From assembly GCF_017349075.1 (NCBI RefSeq), contig NZ_JAFMOF010000005.1, forward strand, positions 496,001 through 560,000: DNA of 64,000 nucleotides, given 5' to 3'. Each line of letters begins with the position of its first letter. Within the stretch, counting starts at the first letter, position 1. The notes below the pieces were generated by a model. It was given only the letters and a program-made list of their open reading frames with translations. It did no database searches and was not told where the DNA came from. Both the position numbers and the translations under genes were made by a program. Shown piece after piece: positions 19,386 to 28,351 of this stretch. Source of the stretch: Streptomyces triculaminicus (GTDB lineage: Bacteria > Actinomycetota > Actinomycetes > Streptomycetales > Streptomycetaceae).

Positions 19386-20528
19386 ATGACCGACATCGAC
19401 AGCGGCGACAACAGCGGCGTCGACGGCGAGGGCCGCGAGCAGCCGTGGGGATCCGGCCGCAGGCGCTTCCCTGATCTCTCCTCGCGCGCCTACGAGCACC
19501 CCGCCGACCGCTCGGCCCTGGTGGCGCTGCGCCGGCTGAGCGGCTTCGACACGGTCTTCAGGACCCTCAGCGGGCTGCTGCCCGAGCGCAGCCTCCGCCT
19601 GCTCTACCTCTCGGACTCGGTGCGGGTGGGCGAGCGGCAGTTCCCGCACCTGCACGCGCTGCTGCTGGACGCCTGCGCCGTCCTCGACCTGCCGCGCGTC
19701 CCCGCGATGTACGTCGTGCAGGACCCGAAGCCCAACGCGATGTGCATCGGCCTGGACGAGCCGATCATCGTCGTGAGCACGGGCCTGGTGGAGCTGCTCG
19801 ACGAGGAGGAGATGCGGGCGGTCGTGGGCCACGAGGTGGGCCACGCCCTGTCGGGTCACGCCGTCTACCGCACGGTCCTGCTGTTCCTGACCGGCATGGC
19901 GGTCAAGGTCGCCTGGATCCCGCTGGGCAACCTCGCGGTGTCGGCGATCGTGACGGCGCTGCGCGAGTGGTTCCGCAAGTCGGAGCTGTCGGCGGACCGG
20001 GCCGGGCTGCTGGTGGGCCAGGACCTGCAGGCGTCCCTGCGCGGGCTGATGAAGATGGCGGGCGGCAACCACCTCCACGAGATGAACGTGGACGCCTTCC
20101 TCGAGCAGGCGGACGAGTACGAGAAGGGCGGCGACCTCCGCGACTCCGTGCTGAAGATCATGAACATGCTGCCGCGCAGCCACCCCTTCACCACGGTGCG
20201 GGCGGCGGAGCTGAAGAAGTGGTCGGAGAGCCGCGACCACCAGCGCCTCATGGACGGCCACTACCCGCGCCGGTCGGAGGACAAGGACGCCTCGGTGTCC
20301 GACTCCTTCCGGGAGTCGGCGAACCACTACGCCGACTCGGTGCGCGCCAGCAAGGACCCGCTGATGGGCCTGGTGCGGGACATCGCGGGCGGGGCGTCGG
20401 GGCTGGGCGGCCGGCTGAAGGACACGTTCGGCGGAGGACGGAGCTCCGGGGCGTCCGGGAGCGAGGGATCCGGGCCTTCGAAGAGCGAGGGGCCCGGGGC
20501 GCCCAAGGGCGACGGACCGGACGCGTAG
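19386..20528 (+). CDS. M48 family metallopeptidase
   Basis: Zinc metallopeptidase with HEVGH at about 149-153 (consensus HExxH) and a downstream SELSADRAG that supplies the third Glu ligand. Two membrane segments follow the motif (TVLLFLTGMAVKVAWIPLGN, LAVSAIVTAL), as in membrane-embedded M48 enzymes. The C-terminus is Gly/Ser-rich. ATG 19386 is preferred because GAGGGGGTCTCT precedes it at good spacing; an ATG 27 bases upstream is also in frame. It is divergent from the small membrane genes. In S. coelicolor proteins of this neighbourhood have, as I recall, been tied to spore-wall synthesis; the substrate here is unknown. Confidence 0.9.
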   Translation: MTDIDSGDNSGVDGEGREQPWGSGRRRFPDLSSRAYEHPADRSALVALRRLSGFDTVFRTLSGLLPERSLRLLYLSDSVRVGERQFPHLHALLLDACAVLDLPRVPAMYVVQDPKPNAMCIGLDEPIIVVSTGLVELLDEEEMRAVVGHEVGHALSGHAVYRTVLLFLTGMAVKVAWIPLGNLAVSAIVTALREWFRKSELSADRAGLLVGQDLQASLRGLMKMAGGNHLHEMNVDAFLEQADEYEKGGDLRDSVLKIMNMLPRSHPFTTVRAAELKKWSESRDHQRLMDGHYPRRSEDKDASVSDSFRESANHYADSVRASKDPLMGLVRDIAGGASGLGGRLKDTFGGGRSSGASGSEGSGPSKSEGPGAPKGDGPDA

Positions 20529-20586
20529 GACCCGCTCCGTACGGCCCGGTCAGTGCTTCACGGCCCGCTCAGCGCTTCACGCCCGC

Positions 20587-21669
20587 TCAGTGCTTCGGCG
20601 GGCTGGGCTGGGCGCCGGGGGCCAGGGTGCCGCAGAGGTCGGCGGTCGTCGTGGGGCCCGTGGCGTACGGGTCCGTGCCCGCCGGGCCCTCGGCGGCGGC
20701 CTTCTGGCCGGCCAGCAGCGGGCGGAGGTAGGCCGCGTCGTCGACCGCGCAGGACTCGGGGCCGGCCTGCAGGGCGCTCTGCAGCACCTGCAGATGGTGT
20801 TCCTGCAGGTCGTCCCGGTCGAAGCGGAAGTGCATCGTGCGCCGCACGGTGAACAGCGAGGCGTCCGCGGGGTCGCCCTTGGCCCCGCGCACGGCGTAGA
20901 CGAACGTGTGGTCGGAGGTGACCTCCAGCGCCGCCGGGGACGCCTCGACGATCGAGAAGGTGCCCTGTGTACGGACGAGGGGGTCGGCGAGGGCCACACG
21001 GGCGGGGTCGAAGCGCACCAGCCAGCCGGTGGCGGCGTGCCGGCCGTCGTCGGCGGGGCGGGCCAGGCTGCGGTCGAACTGGTCCAGCTGCGAGGGGGCG
21101 AGCAGCAGGCGGACGCCGCGCTGGGCGCCGCCGGTGAGCACGGCCGGGTCGAGCGCGGACTTGACGGTGTACTCCTTGGCCGTGGCGAGGGCGGTCATCA
21201 CCAGGCTCTCGGAGAAATTCTGGGTGCGCCGTGCGGCCGGAAGGGTGACGCCCTCGGCGCCGTCGCGGAACTGGGCGGCCGGGCTGTTGGCGAAGAGGTC
21301 GTTCGCCAACGCCGCTCCGGGCACCGGATCGCGTGGCGCCAGGGGGACGAGAGTGATCCGCAGCGGCTCGGCGGACGGCGGCCTGGGCTCCTTGTAGGGG
21401 TGGCGCAGGCCCATGTAGACGGCGGTGCCGAAGGCGAGGGCGATCAGCATCACCAGGAGCAGCACCTGCCGGGAGGCACTGACCCGCGCCCAGGCGTGCC
21501 GGGTGCGGACGGCGGGCGCGTGGTCGTCCATGCGCTCCCGGGCGGAGAACTCCTGGAGCCGCGCAGCACGCACGAACGATTCGTCGAACACGACGGATCG
21601 GTACTCTTCCTCGCCGCCTCCCTGGGGGCCTTCGGGCGTGCCCTCAGGGGGGTCTCCAGGCCCGTTCAT
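20587..21669 (-). CDS. Conserved single-pass membrane protein, function unknown
   Basis: A 360-residue protein: a cytoplasmic N-terminus carrying YRSVVFDESFVRAARLQEFS and ARERM, then a membrane helix near residues 69-87 (VLLLVMLIALAFGTAVYMG), then a large extracytoplasmic domain without motifs I recognise (LRITLVPLAPRDPVPG, RTQNFSESLVMTALATAKEY). Its N-terminal motif is shared with the adjacent upstream protein at 21847-22476, implying common ancestry or a common partner. It is convergent with the M48 gene 59 bases away. I assign no function. Confidence 0.8.
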   Translation of the reverse strand: MNGPGDPPEGTPEGPQGGGEEEYRSVVFDESFVRAARLQEFSARERMDDHAPAVRTRHAWARVSASRQVLLLVMLIALAFGTAVYMGLRHPYKEPRPPSAEPLRITLVPLAPRDPVPGAALANDLFANSPAAQFRDGAEGVTLPAARRTQNFSESLVMTALATAKEYTVKSALDPAVLTGGAQRGVRLLLAPSQLDQFDRSLARPADDGRHAATGWLVRFDPARVALADPLVRTQGTFSIVEASPAALEVTSDHTFVYAVRGAKGDPADASLFTVRRTMHFRFDRDDLQEHHLQVLQSALQAGPESCAVDDAAYLRPLLAGQKAAAEGPAGTDPYATGPTTTADLCGTLAPGAQPSPPKH

Positions 21670-21846
21670 ATCTCAAGAGTAGGTCTGCGGAGCGCCTGGT
21701 AAACGCCCTGGTACGCGACAACTTCCGACGAAATTCCAAGCTGCCCGCAGGAGCGTGACGGCCTTGGCCCAGGCTGTCGCGGCCCGTCACCGAATGACAG
21801 AAAGTCATCGGAATCGGCCGAATGTGACCGTCAGTGTCGGGGTGGC

Positions 21847-22476
21847 TCAGCGTTGGGGCGGTACGGCCGAGGCCACCGGCGGCTCGGAGTCGGCGGACAC
21901 CGACGGCAGGGGCCCCTGGCGCTCCCCCGCCGGGGCGTCCACACCGGTCCTCGCGGGCGGCGGGGCGGGCTCCTGCCCCTTCCCGGAGGAGGCGCCGCGG
22001 TAGACCGCGGTGAAGGCGAGGGCCACCACGCCTATGCCCATGACGACGGCGAGCACCCAGGCCACAGGGCGGTGCCAGCGGGCATGGCCGCGGTAGGGGC
22101 CGCGCACGATGCCGTAGCGGCCGTAGGGGCCGTAGGCGTCGTCCGGGTCGAGGTCGCGGGCCAAGCCGCGCAGCTCGCCCAGCCGGTCGGCGTGGGGCCC
22201 GGCCAGGCCGCCGGCCGGGCCGACCGCGCGGTCGTCGTCGTACGGGTCGTCGTCGGCGGAGCCGCCTCCGGCCCGGGTCCACGCGGCGTCCGCCTCGGCG
22301 CGGGCCCGGTCGGCGGCGAGCATCCGCTCGACCGCGGAGGGTTCGTGGATCGCGGCGGACCGCACGAACTCCTCGTCGAAGACCACGGAGGCGAACGCGT
22401 CGTCCGCGTCTCCATGGCGGTGGCTGTCGGGCTCCTCGCCGTCCGGGAACGGCCTGCCCCCCACGTCGTCCGGCAC
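21847..22476 (-). CDS. Membrane protein sharing the SVVFDE motif with its neighbour, function unknown
   Basis: A 209-residue protein. The cytoplasmic N-terminus includes FASVVFDEEFVRSAAIHEPS followed by AVERM, close to the neighbour's motif, then an acidic stretch and a Tyr/Gly/Arg-rich patch (DAYGPYGRYGIVRGPYRG). One membrane helix (WVLAVVMGIGVVALAFTAVY) is followed by a short Pro-rich external tail. The gap to the downstream gene is 177 bases. It belongs to the Streptomyces proA/M48 neighbourhood. Confidence 0.78.
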   Translation of the reverse strand: MPDDVGGRPFPDGEEPDSHRHGDADDAFASVVFDEEFVRSAAIHEPSAVERMLAADRARAEADAAWTRAGGGSADDDPYDDDRAVGPAGGLAGPHADRLGELRGLARDLDPDDAYGPYGRYGIVRGPYRGHARWHRPVAWVLAVVMGIGVVALAFTAVYRGASSGKGQEPAPPPARTGVDAPAGERQGPLPSVSADSEPPVASAVPPQR

Positions 22477-22531
22477 CCGTCCAGCGTAGACCCGAACCGG
22501 TCAATCCGCGCGGCCGGTACGGGAATTAGGG

Positions 22532-23842
22532 CTACCGGCCGCGGATGTGCCCGTCGCCCGTGACGATGTACTTCGTCGACGTCAGCTCCGGCAGCCCCAT
22601 CGGCCCCCGGGCGTGCAGCTTCTGCGTGGAGATCCCGATCTCGGCGCCGAAGCCGAACTGACCGCCGTCGGTGAAGCGCGTGGAGGCGTTGACCGCGACC
22701 GTGGTGGAGTCCACCAGCTGGGTGAAGCGGCGGGCGGCGGCCTGCGACGTGGTGACGATCGCCTCGGTGTGGCCGGAGGTCCACAGCCGGATGTGGCGCA
22801 CGGCCGCGTCCAGGTCCTCCACCACGGCGGCGGCGATGTCGTACGAGAGGTACTCGGTCTCCCAGTCCTCGGTGGTGGCGGCCACGACCTTGGCGCCGGT
22901 GTCCGCGGCCGAGGCCAGCTCGACGACGCGCTCGTCGCCGTGCACGGTCACCCCCGCCTCGGCCAGCGCCGCCAGGGCGCGCGGCAGGAAGCGCTCGGCG
23001 ATGTCCTGGTGGACCAGCAGGGTCTCGGCGGCGTTGCAGACGCTGACCCGGCTGGCCTTGGAGTTGATCAGGATCTCCACGGCCATGTCGAGGTCGGCCT
23101 CGGCGTCGACGTACACATGGCAGTTGCCCGTGCCCGTCTCGATCACCGGGACGATGGACTCCTCGACCACCGTGCGGATCAGCGAGGCGCCGCCGCGCGG
23201 GATCAGCACGTCCACCATGCCGCGGGCGCGCATCAGCTCCCGCACGGACTCCCGGCTCTCGCCCGGGACCAGCTGCACGGCGTCCGCCGGCAGCCCGGCC
23301 CCGCCGACCGCGTCGCGCAGGACGCGCACCAGGGCGGTGTTCGAGGCGTACGCGGAGGAGGAGCCGCGCAGCAGCACGGCGTTGCCCGACTTCAGGCACA
23401 GGGCGGCGGCGTCGACGGTCACGTTGGGCCGGGCCTCGTAGATGATGCCGACGACGCCGAGCGGCACCCGCACCTGGCGCAGGTCGATGCCGTTGGGGAG
23501 CGTGGAGCCGCGCACCACCTCGCCGACCGGGTCGGGCAGGGCGGCGACGTCGCGGACGTCCTGGGCGATGGCCCGGATCCGCTCGGGGGTGAGGGTGAGC
23601 CGGTCGACGACGCTCTCGCTCGTACCGGCGGCGCGGGCCTTGGCGACGTCCTCGGCGTTGGCGTCGAGGATCTCGCGGGTGCGCACCTCCAGCGCGTCGG
23701 CGATGGCCAGCAGCGCCTCGTCCTTCGCCGACCGTGGCAGCGGCGCCAGCTCGGCGGCCGCGGCGCGGGCGCGGTACGCGGCGCGCAGGACCGGGGACTG
23801 CGGCATGGGGTCGGCGAGGGGGGAGGGGAAGACGCTGCTCAT
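22532..23842 (-). CDS. proA: Gamma-glutamyl phosphate reductase
   Basis: Second step of proline synthesis: NADPH reduction of glutamyl-5-phosphate. The 436-residue product has the aldehyde-dehydrogenase-like fold with VPLGVVGIIYEARPNVTVDA, SGNAVLLRGSS and the catalytic Cys in VSVCNAAETLLVH. Its C-terminal signature is NASTRFTDGGQFGFGAEIGI. The start is ATG 23842 (MSSVFPSPLADP). proB lies upstream on the same strand with one gene between. Confidence 0.97.
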   Translation of the reverse strand: MSSVFPSPLADPMPQSPVLRAAYRARAAAAELAPLPRSAKDEALLAIADALEVRTREILDANAEDVAKARAAGTSESVVDRLTLTPERIRAIAQDVRDVAALPDPVGEVVRGSTLPNGIDLRQVRVPLGVVGIIYEARPNVTVDAAALCLKSGNAVLLRGSSSAYASNTALVRVLRDAVGGAGLPADAVQLVPGESRESVRELMRARGMVDVLIPRGGASLIRTVVEESIVPVIETGTGNCHVYVDAEADLDMAVEILINSKASRVSVCNAAETLLVHQDIAERFLPRALAALAEAGVTVHGDERVVELASAADTGAKVVAATTEDWETEYLSYDIAAAVVEDLDAAVRHIRLWTSGHTEAIVTTSQAAARRFTQLVDSTTVAVNASTRFTDGGQFGFGAEIGISTQKLHARGPMGLPELTSTKYIVTGDGHIRGR

Positions 23843-24041
23843 GACCGCAGCCTAACCGTGGGGCAGGCCGCGGCCATCCGGTATTCCACACTCCGGGACG
23901 GCCGGTATGACCGGAGCGAGACGGACGGAAGCGGAAACGGAAGGCGTGGTCACGGCGGGCCCGCCGGATCCCCCGCGACACCGGCACGGGTCGGCACGGG
24001 TCGGACGAGGCGCTGCACGGGTCGGACGGGACCGGCACGGG

Positions 24042-24494
24042 TCAGAAGGGATGCACTCCCACCGGGGTGGCCGGCAGCGGGCCGTACCCCTCGGCGATGC
24101 GCTGGTGGTAGGTCTCGCGGTCGATGACCTCCAGCCCGACGATCTCCCACGGCGGCAGCCGGGCGGTCGAGCGGTGCTCGCCCCACAGCCGCAGCGCCAC
24201 GGCCGCGGCGTCGTGCAGGTCGCGTGCCTCCTCCCAGTAGCGGATCTCGGCGTGGTCGTTGGCGTAGCGGCTGGTCAGCAGGAAGGGATGGTCGTGGGCG
24301 AGCTGTTCCAGCGCCCGCCGGACCTCCCCCAGCGGCGCCTCGGCACCCGAGACGCTGAGGGTGACGTGCCACAGCCGCGCGGCCGCGTCGTGCGCGGCCT
24401 CCTCCGCCCGATCCCCCGTGTCGCCTGCCCCGACGCTGGTCAGTGTCCGCCCAGCCGTCCCTCGGGGCAGCGCCCCTGGGCGCCCTCGTCTCAC
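24042..24494 (-). CDS. Conserved hypothetical protein between proB and proA
   Basis: A 150-residue protein. The first 35 residues are low-complexity and probably variable; the rest is well folded: AARLWHVTLSVSGAEAPLGE, LAHDHPFLLTSRYANDHAEI, WEIVGLEVIDRETYHQRIAE and a VGVHPF end. Two His-containing strands resemble a small ferredoxin-like fold, but no active site is evident. ATG 24494 is used, though a start further inside is possible. Position between proB and proA suggests co-expression with proline synthesis; role unknown. Confidence 0.78.
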   Translation of the reverse strand: MRRGRPGALPRGTAGRTLTSVGAGDTGDRAEEAAHDAAARLWHVTLSVSGAEAPLGEVRRALEQLAHDHPFLLTSRYANDHAEIRYWEEARDLHDAAAVALRLWGEHRSTARLPPWEIVGLEVIDRETYHQRIAEGYGPLPATPVGVHPF

Positions 24495-24730
24495 CGGCGG
24501 CCTCCTTGCTCGCTGCTCCGCGCGCGTGCGGCGGAGCCGTGGTGCCGAGGGGTCGTGCGTCCATCACGGCCCCATGCATCAAAGTTGACCAGTCCGGGGG
24601 CGGCCGCGTGACGGTTTTACGGAAAGGCTCCATGGAAAGGCTGGCCTTACCGAGCTTTTCTCGCCCCTGCGTAACGTTCGTCAGCGATGCGGCACGCCGC
24701 CCGGCGGTCGCCGCCGTGGCACGACGCCCG

Positions 24731-25870
24731 TCAGCGGCGCAGCACGACCAGGTCGTCGCGGTGCACGACCTCGCGCTCGTAGCCCGGCCCCAGATCACGG
24801 GCCAGGTCACGGGTGGAGCGGCCCAGCAGCTGGGGGATCTCCGCCGCGTCGTAGGTGACCAGCCCGCGCGCCACGGCCCGCCCCGCGCCGTCCCGCAGCT
24901 CCACCGGATCGCCCGCGCTGAACTCGCCCTCGACCGAGGCGATGCCCGCCGGCAGCAGCGAGGCGGTGCCCTCGATCACGGCCCGCACCGCCCCGTCGTC
25001 CAGGGTCAGGGCGCCGCGCGGGGTGGAGGCGTGCGCCAGCCACAGCAGGCGGTCGGCCGAGCGGCGGCCGGTGCGGTGGAAGTACGTGCCGGTGCCGTGC
25101 CCGCGCAGAGCGTCGGCGGCCTGGCTGGCGGAGGTCAGCACGACCGGGATGCCGGCCGCGGCCGCGATCCGGGCGGCCTCGACCTTGGTCACCATGCCGC
25201 CCGTGCCCACGCCGGCCTTGCCCGCGCTGCCGATCGACACGCCCTCGAGGTCGCCGGGGCCCGTGACCTCGGCGATCCGGGACGTGCCCGGGAGGCTGGG
25301 GTCGCCGTCGTACAGGCCGTCGACGTCCGACAGCAGCACCAGCAGATCGGCCCGGACCAGGTGGGCGACGAGAGCGGCCAGCCGGTCGTTGTCGCCGAAG
25401 CGGATCTCGTCCGTGGCGACCGTGTCGTTCTCGTTGACGACCGGCACGGCCCCCATGGCCAGCAGCTGGTCCAGGGTCCGGCGGGCGTTGCGGTAGTGCG
25501 CCCGGCGGCTGGTGTCGTCCGTGGTCAGCAGCACCTGCCCGACCCGGCGCCCGTAGCGGGCGAACGACGCGGTGTAACGGGCGACCAGCAGCCCCTGGCC
25601 CACGCTCGCGGCCGCCTGCTGCCGGGCCAGGTCGCGCGGGCGGCGGTCCAGGCCCAGTGGCGCGAGGCCGGCCGCGATGGCACCCGAGGAGACCAGCACG
25701 ACCTCCTTGTCCCCGCCGGCCTTGGCCAGCGTGTCGACCAGCGCGTCAACGCGGTCCGCGTCCAGTCCCCCGCCCGCGGTGGTGAGGGAGGAGGACCCTA
25801 CCTTGACCACGATCCGTCGGGCGGCCACGACCTCGCGCCGGACCCCGTGCAGCTCGCCTGCCCCTGTCAA
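24731..25870 (-). CDS. proB: Glutamate 5-kinase
   Basis: Phosphorylates glutamate in the first step of proline synthesis. The 379-residue product has an amino-acid-kinase domain (RRIVVKVGSSSLTT, VVLVSSGAIAAGL, VNENDTVATDEIRFGDNDRL, VGTGGMVTKVEAA) and a C-terminal PUA domain (GIASVEGEFSAGDPVELRD) as in long ProB enzymes. The only start giving the full N-terminus is TTG 25870. In many Streptomyces obg precedes proB directly; here a plus-strand glycerophosphotransferase gene lies between them. Confidence 0.95.
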   Translation of the reverse strand: MTGAGELHGVRREVVAARRIVVKVGSSSLTTAGGGLDADRVDALVDTLAKAGGDKEVVLVSSGAIAAGLAPLGLDRRPRDLARQQAAASVGQGLLVARYTASFARYGRRVGQVLLTTDDTSRRAHYRNARRTLDQLLAMGAVPVVNENDTVATDEIRFGDNDRLAALVAHLVRADLLVLLSDVDGLYDGDPSLPGTSRIAEVTGPGDLEGVSIGSAGKAGVGTGGMVTKVEAARIAAAAGIPVVLTSASQAADALRGHGTGTYFHRTGRRSADRLLWLAHASTPRGALTLDDGAVRAVIEGTASLLPAGIASVEGEFSAGDPVELRDGAGRAVARGLVTYDAAEIPQLLGRSTRDLARDLGPGYEREVVHRDDLVVLRR

Positions 25871-26104
25871 CGTACGTACACCCCTGTGATCGCCATGGCT
25901 GTTCCCTGCCTGCTCAGGGACGCAAATCTACCGCCTGGCGATTGTGGTCGTTCGACCCTATTTTGTGCTGGTTGACATGGGGGAAGATTGCTCCCGGACC
26001 GGCGACCGTCATACGGTCGGTGGTCGACCGTTGTCCACCGCGGGCTCCGCGCGCCACGACGGTTCCCCCCTGAATCCCTAGTCCTGCTGCCAGGAGCCCG
26101 TCCA

Positions 26105-28156
26105 GTGCCTTCTGCCGGAACAGCCTCCCGCCGAGCCGTACAGCTCGCGGCGCTGCTCGCGATGCTGGTGTTCTTCGCCACCCAGCTCGTCGGCTCGCTG
26201 CTGCCCAATGTGCCGCTCCTCATCACCGCCTCGGCGGCGGGCCTCGCGCTCGACCTCTATCTGCAGCACCGTGACCCCGGTCTCGTCGCCGTACTCGGCA
26301 AGATCCGCTTCGACGTCATGGTGCGCCAGCTGCTGCGCGACATGCTGCTGCTGATCGGGCTCGTGCGGCTGCACGGCGACGGCTCGCTGCGCGGCTACGT
26401 CCCCGTGGTCACCGGGCTCGTGCTCTTCTACGCCGCCCACCTCGCCTGCCAGGCCACCGCGATCCTCGTCCGCCGCACCCGCACGCTGCCGTTCCTCACG
26501 CGCAACGTCGACACCAGCGGTCTGCACCTGACCGCCGCCCCGCCGCGCCTGTTGGCCCGCCAGCACGGCCGCCGGCTGCTGCGCTTCGCGGTCCCCGCCA
26601 CGGCCGGCCTGCTGGTCACCGCGGGCACCCACAACGCCCTGTGGGCCGGGATCGGCGTCGGCGCCTCGCTGCTGCTGGCCCTCGGCGGCACGCTCCACCT
26701 CGCCGGCTGGCTGCGCCCCAAGAAGCGCATCGCCCGCGAGCAGCAGGCCCTGGAGTGGCTCGACCGCTGGCTGGCCGACTACAAGCCCACCGTCGGCATG
26801 TACTTCTCCGGCGGCACCACCTCGGCCTACCAGGCCAACATGTGGCTCTCCACCCTCGCCGAGCTGGACGGCAACCCCGTCATCGTGCTCCGCGAGCGCT
26901 TCATGATGCAGAAGATCGAGGCCACCGACGTGCCGATCATCTGCATCCCCAAGGTCGTCCACCTGATGGCCCTGGAGACGTCCTCGCTCAAGATGATGCT
27001 GCACCCGGCGAACTCCGGTAAGACCTCGCAGGTCCTGCGGATGCCGTCGATCAAGCACTCCTTCATCAACCACGGCGAGAGCGACAAGCTCTCCAGCTGC
27101 AACCCCTACTCCAAGGCGTACGACGAGATCTGGGTCGCCGGCCCGGCCGCCCGCGACCGCTACCAGCTCGCCGACATCGGCGTCGAGGACAAGGACGTCG
27201 TCGAGGTCGGCCGCCCGCAGCTGGCGCCGATCACGCCGTACAGCGGCGCGCCCACCGGTACGTACACCACCGTGCTGTACGCGCCCACCTGGGAGGGCTG
27301 GGACGGCAACCCCGGCAACACCTCGGTCATCCTGGCCGGCGAGAACATCGTCCGCGCGCTGCTCGCCGACCCGGGCGTGCGCCTGCTGTACAAGCCGCAC
27401 CCGATGACCGGCTCCGTCGACCCGCGCGCCGGCCGCGCCGACGAGCGCATCCAGGCCCTGATCCGCGAGGCCAACACCCACCGCTCCGGCCCCCGCCCGG
27501 GCGCCGAGGCGGCCGCCGAGCTCGCCCGCCGCACGGCCGAGCTGGACGAGCTCACCACCAGCACGTTCCGTGACAGCGCCGACGAGGTCGAGCGGATGCT
27601 GCTGCAGGGCACCCCGGAGAAGGGCCGCGCCGCGACCGTCGAGGCCGCCACCGCCGCCTGGGAAGCCGCCTACTGGGCCTCGCTGCCCGAGTGGGAGCAC
27701 CAGATCATCACGACCGCCCGCCCGGCGCTCTTCAACTGCTTCAACGAGTCGGACCTGCTCATCAGCGACGTCTCCAGCGTCGTCTCCGACTACCTGGTCA
27801 GCGAGAAGCCGTACGCCGTGGCGAACACCAGCGGCATGTCCGAGGAGGAGTTCCGGGCGAACTTCCCCACGGTCAGCGCCGCGACCATCCTCACGCCCGA
27901 GGCCGGCGAGGTGGCCGGCCTGCTGGCCGCCGTCCGCGACCCCGCCCTGGACGGTCTCGCCGAGGCCCGCGCCGAGCTGAAGGTCCAGCTGCTCGGCCCC
28001 GCCGACCCGCCGTCGCTGGTCCGCTTCAACGCGGCCGCGCAGGCGCTGTGCGCGAAGGCGGACGAGCGCCGGGTCCGGATGGAGGCCCGCGCCTCGGACA
28101 TCCCCTCGCCGCGTGCCGCCGCCGGCACGGCGGACGAGCCGGTCACCGCCGCGTAG
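26105..28156 (+). CDS. Membrane-bound TagF-like (CDP-glycerol) glycerophosphotransferase family protein
   Basis: A 683-residue protein. The N-terminal 210 residues contain several membrane helices (LAMLVFFATQLVGSLLPNVP, FDVMVRQLLRDMLLLIGLV), followed by a soluble C-terminal domain with TagF-type motifs: HGESDK at about 323-328 (HG..K site), YAPTWEGWDGN, YKPHP and SDVSSVVSDYL. TagF enzymes polymerise glycerol phosphate from CDP-glycerol; related Streptomyces enzymes build teichoic-acid-type polymers. Its position near the LCP gene suggests the product may be its ligation substrate. GTG 26105 is chosen because CAGGAG precedes it by about 8 bases. Exact donor is unproven. Confidence 0.82.
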   Translation: MPSAGTASRRAVQLAALLAMLVFFATQLVGSLLPNVPLLITASAAGLALDLYLQHRDPGLVAVLGKIRFDVMVRQLLRDMLLLIGLVRLHGDGSLRGYVPVVTGLVLFYAAHLACQATAILVRRTRTLPFLTRNVDTSGLHLTAAPPRLLARQHGRRLLRFAVPATAGLLVTAGTHNALWAGIGVGASLLLALGGTLHLAGWLRPKKRIAREQQALEWLDRWLADYKPTVGMYFSGGTTSAYQANMWLSTLAELDGNPVIVLRERFMMQKIEATDVPIICIPKVVHLMALETSSLKMMLHPANSGKTSQVLRMPSIKHSFINHGESDKLSSCNPYSKAYDEIWVAGPAARDRYQLADIGVEDKDVVEVGRPQLAPITPYSGAPTGTYTTVLYAPTWEGWDGNPGNTSVILAGENIVRALLADPGVRLLYKPHPMTGSVDPRAGRADERIQALIREANTHRSGPRPGAEAAAELARRTAELDELTTSTFRDSADEVERMLLQGTPEKGRAATVEAATAAWEAAYWASLPEWEHQIITTARPALFNCFNESDLLISDVSSVVSDYLVSEKPYAVANTSGMSEEEFRANFPTVSAATILTPEAGEVAGLLAAVRDPALDGLAEARAELKVQLLGPADPPSLVRFNAAAQALCAKADERRVRMEARASDIPSPRAAAGTADEPVTAA

Positions 28157-28194
28157 CCCGGCGGGTAGGCGCGCCCACGCGCGCGTACCCCCCA

Positions 28195-28228
28195 GGCGCC
28201 CACCTCCTGACGTCAGGAGGTGGGCGCC
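28195..28228. repeat. 34-bp perfect palindrome without loop
   Basis: Bases 28195-28211 are exactly complementary to 28212-28228, centred on TGACGTCA. It lies 38 bases after the glycerophosphotransferase stop and 12 bases before the next hairpin. It may be part of a terminator or a protein site; there is no U-tract. Confidence 0.85.
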
Positions 28229-28240
28229 CGCCCGTACGGA

Positions 28241-28288
28241 CATGACGAAGGCCCCCGGGAGGTTCTCCTCCCGGGGGCCTTCGTCATG
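28241..28288. terminator. Bidirectional terminator between convergent genes
   Basis: A perfect 22-bp stem (28241-28262 with 28267-28288) with loop TTCT separates the plus-strand glycerophosphotransferase from minus-strand obg. The stem is very stable; no clear U-run is present on either side. Confidence 0.85.
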
Positions 28289-28351
28289 CCGTCACGGTCC
28301 TGTCTCCCACGTCGTGGCCGCCCCCTCCCGGCGGCGGCCACGCGACCGGGC

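Noticed and set aside
19359..19386. Upstream ATG for the M48 gene (MIKPTEGVSM)
   Set aside because: The downstream ATG has a better GAGGG site; the longer form cannot be excluded but is less likely.
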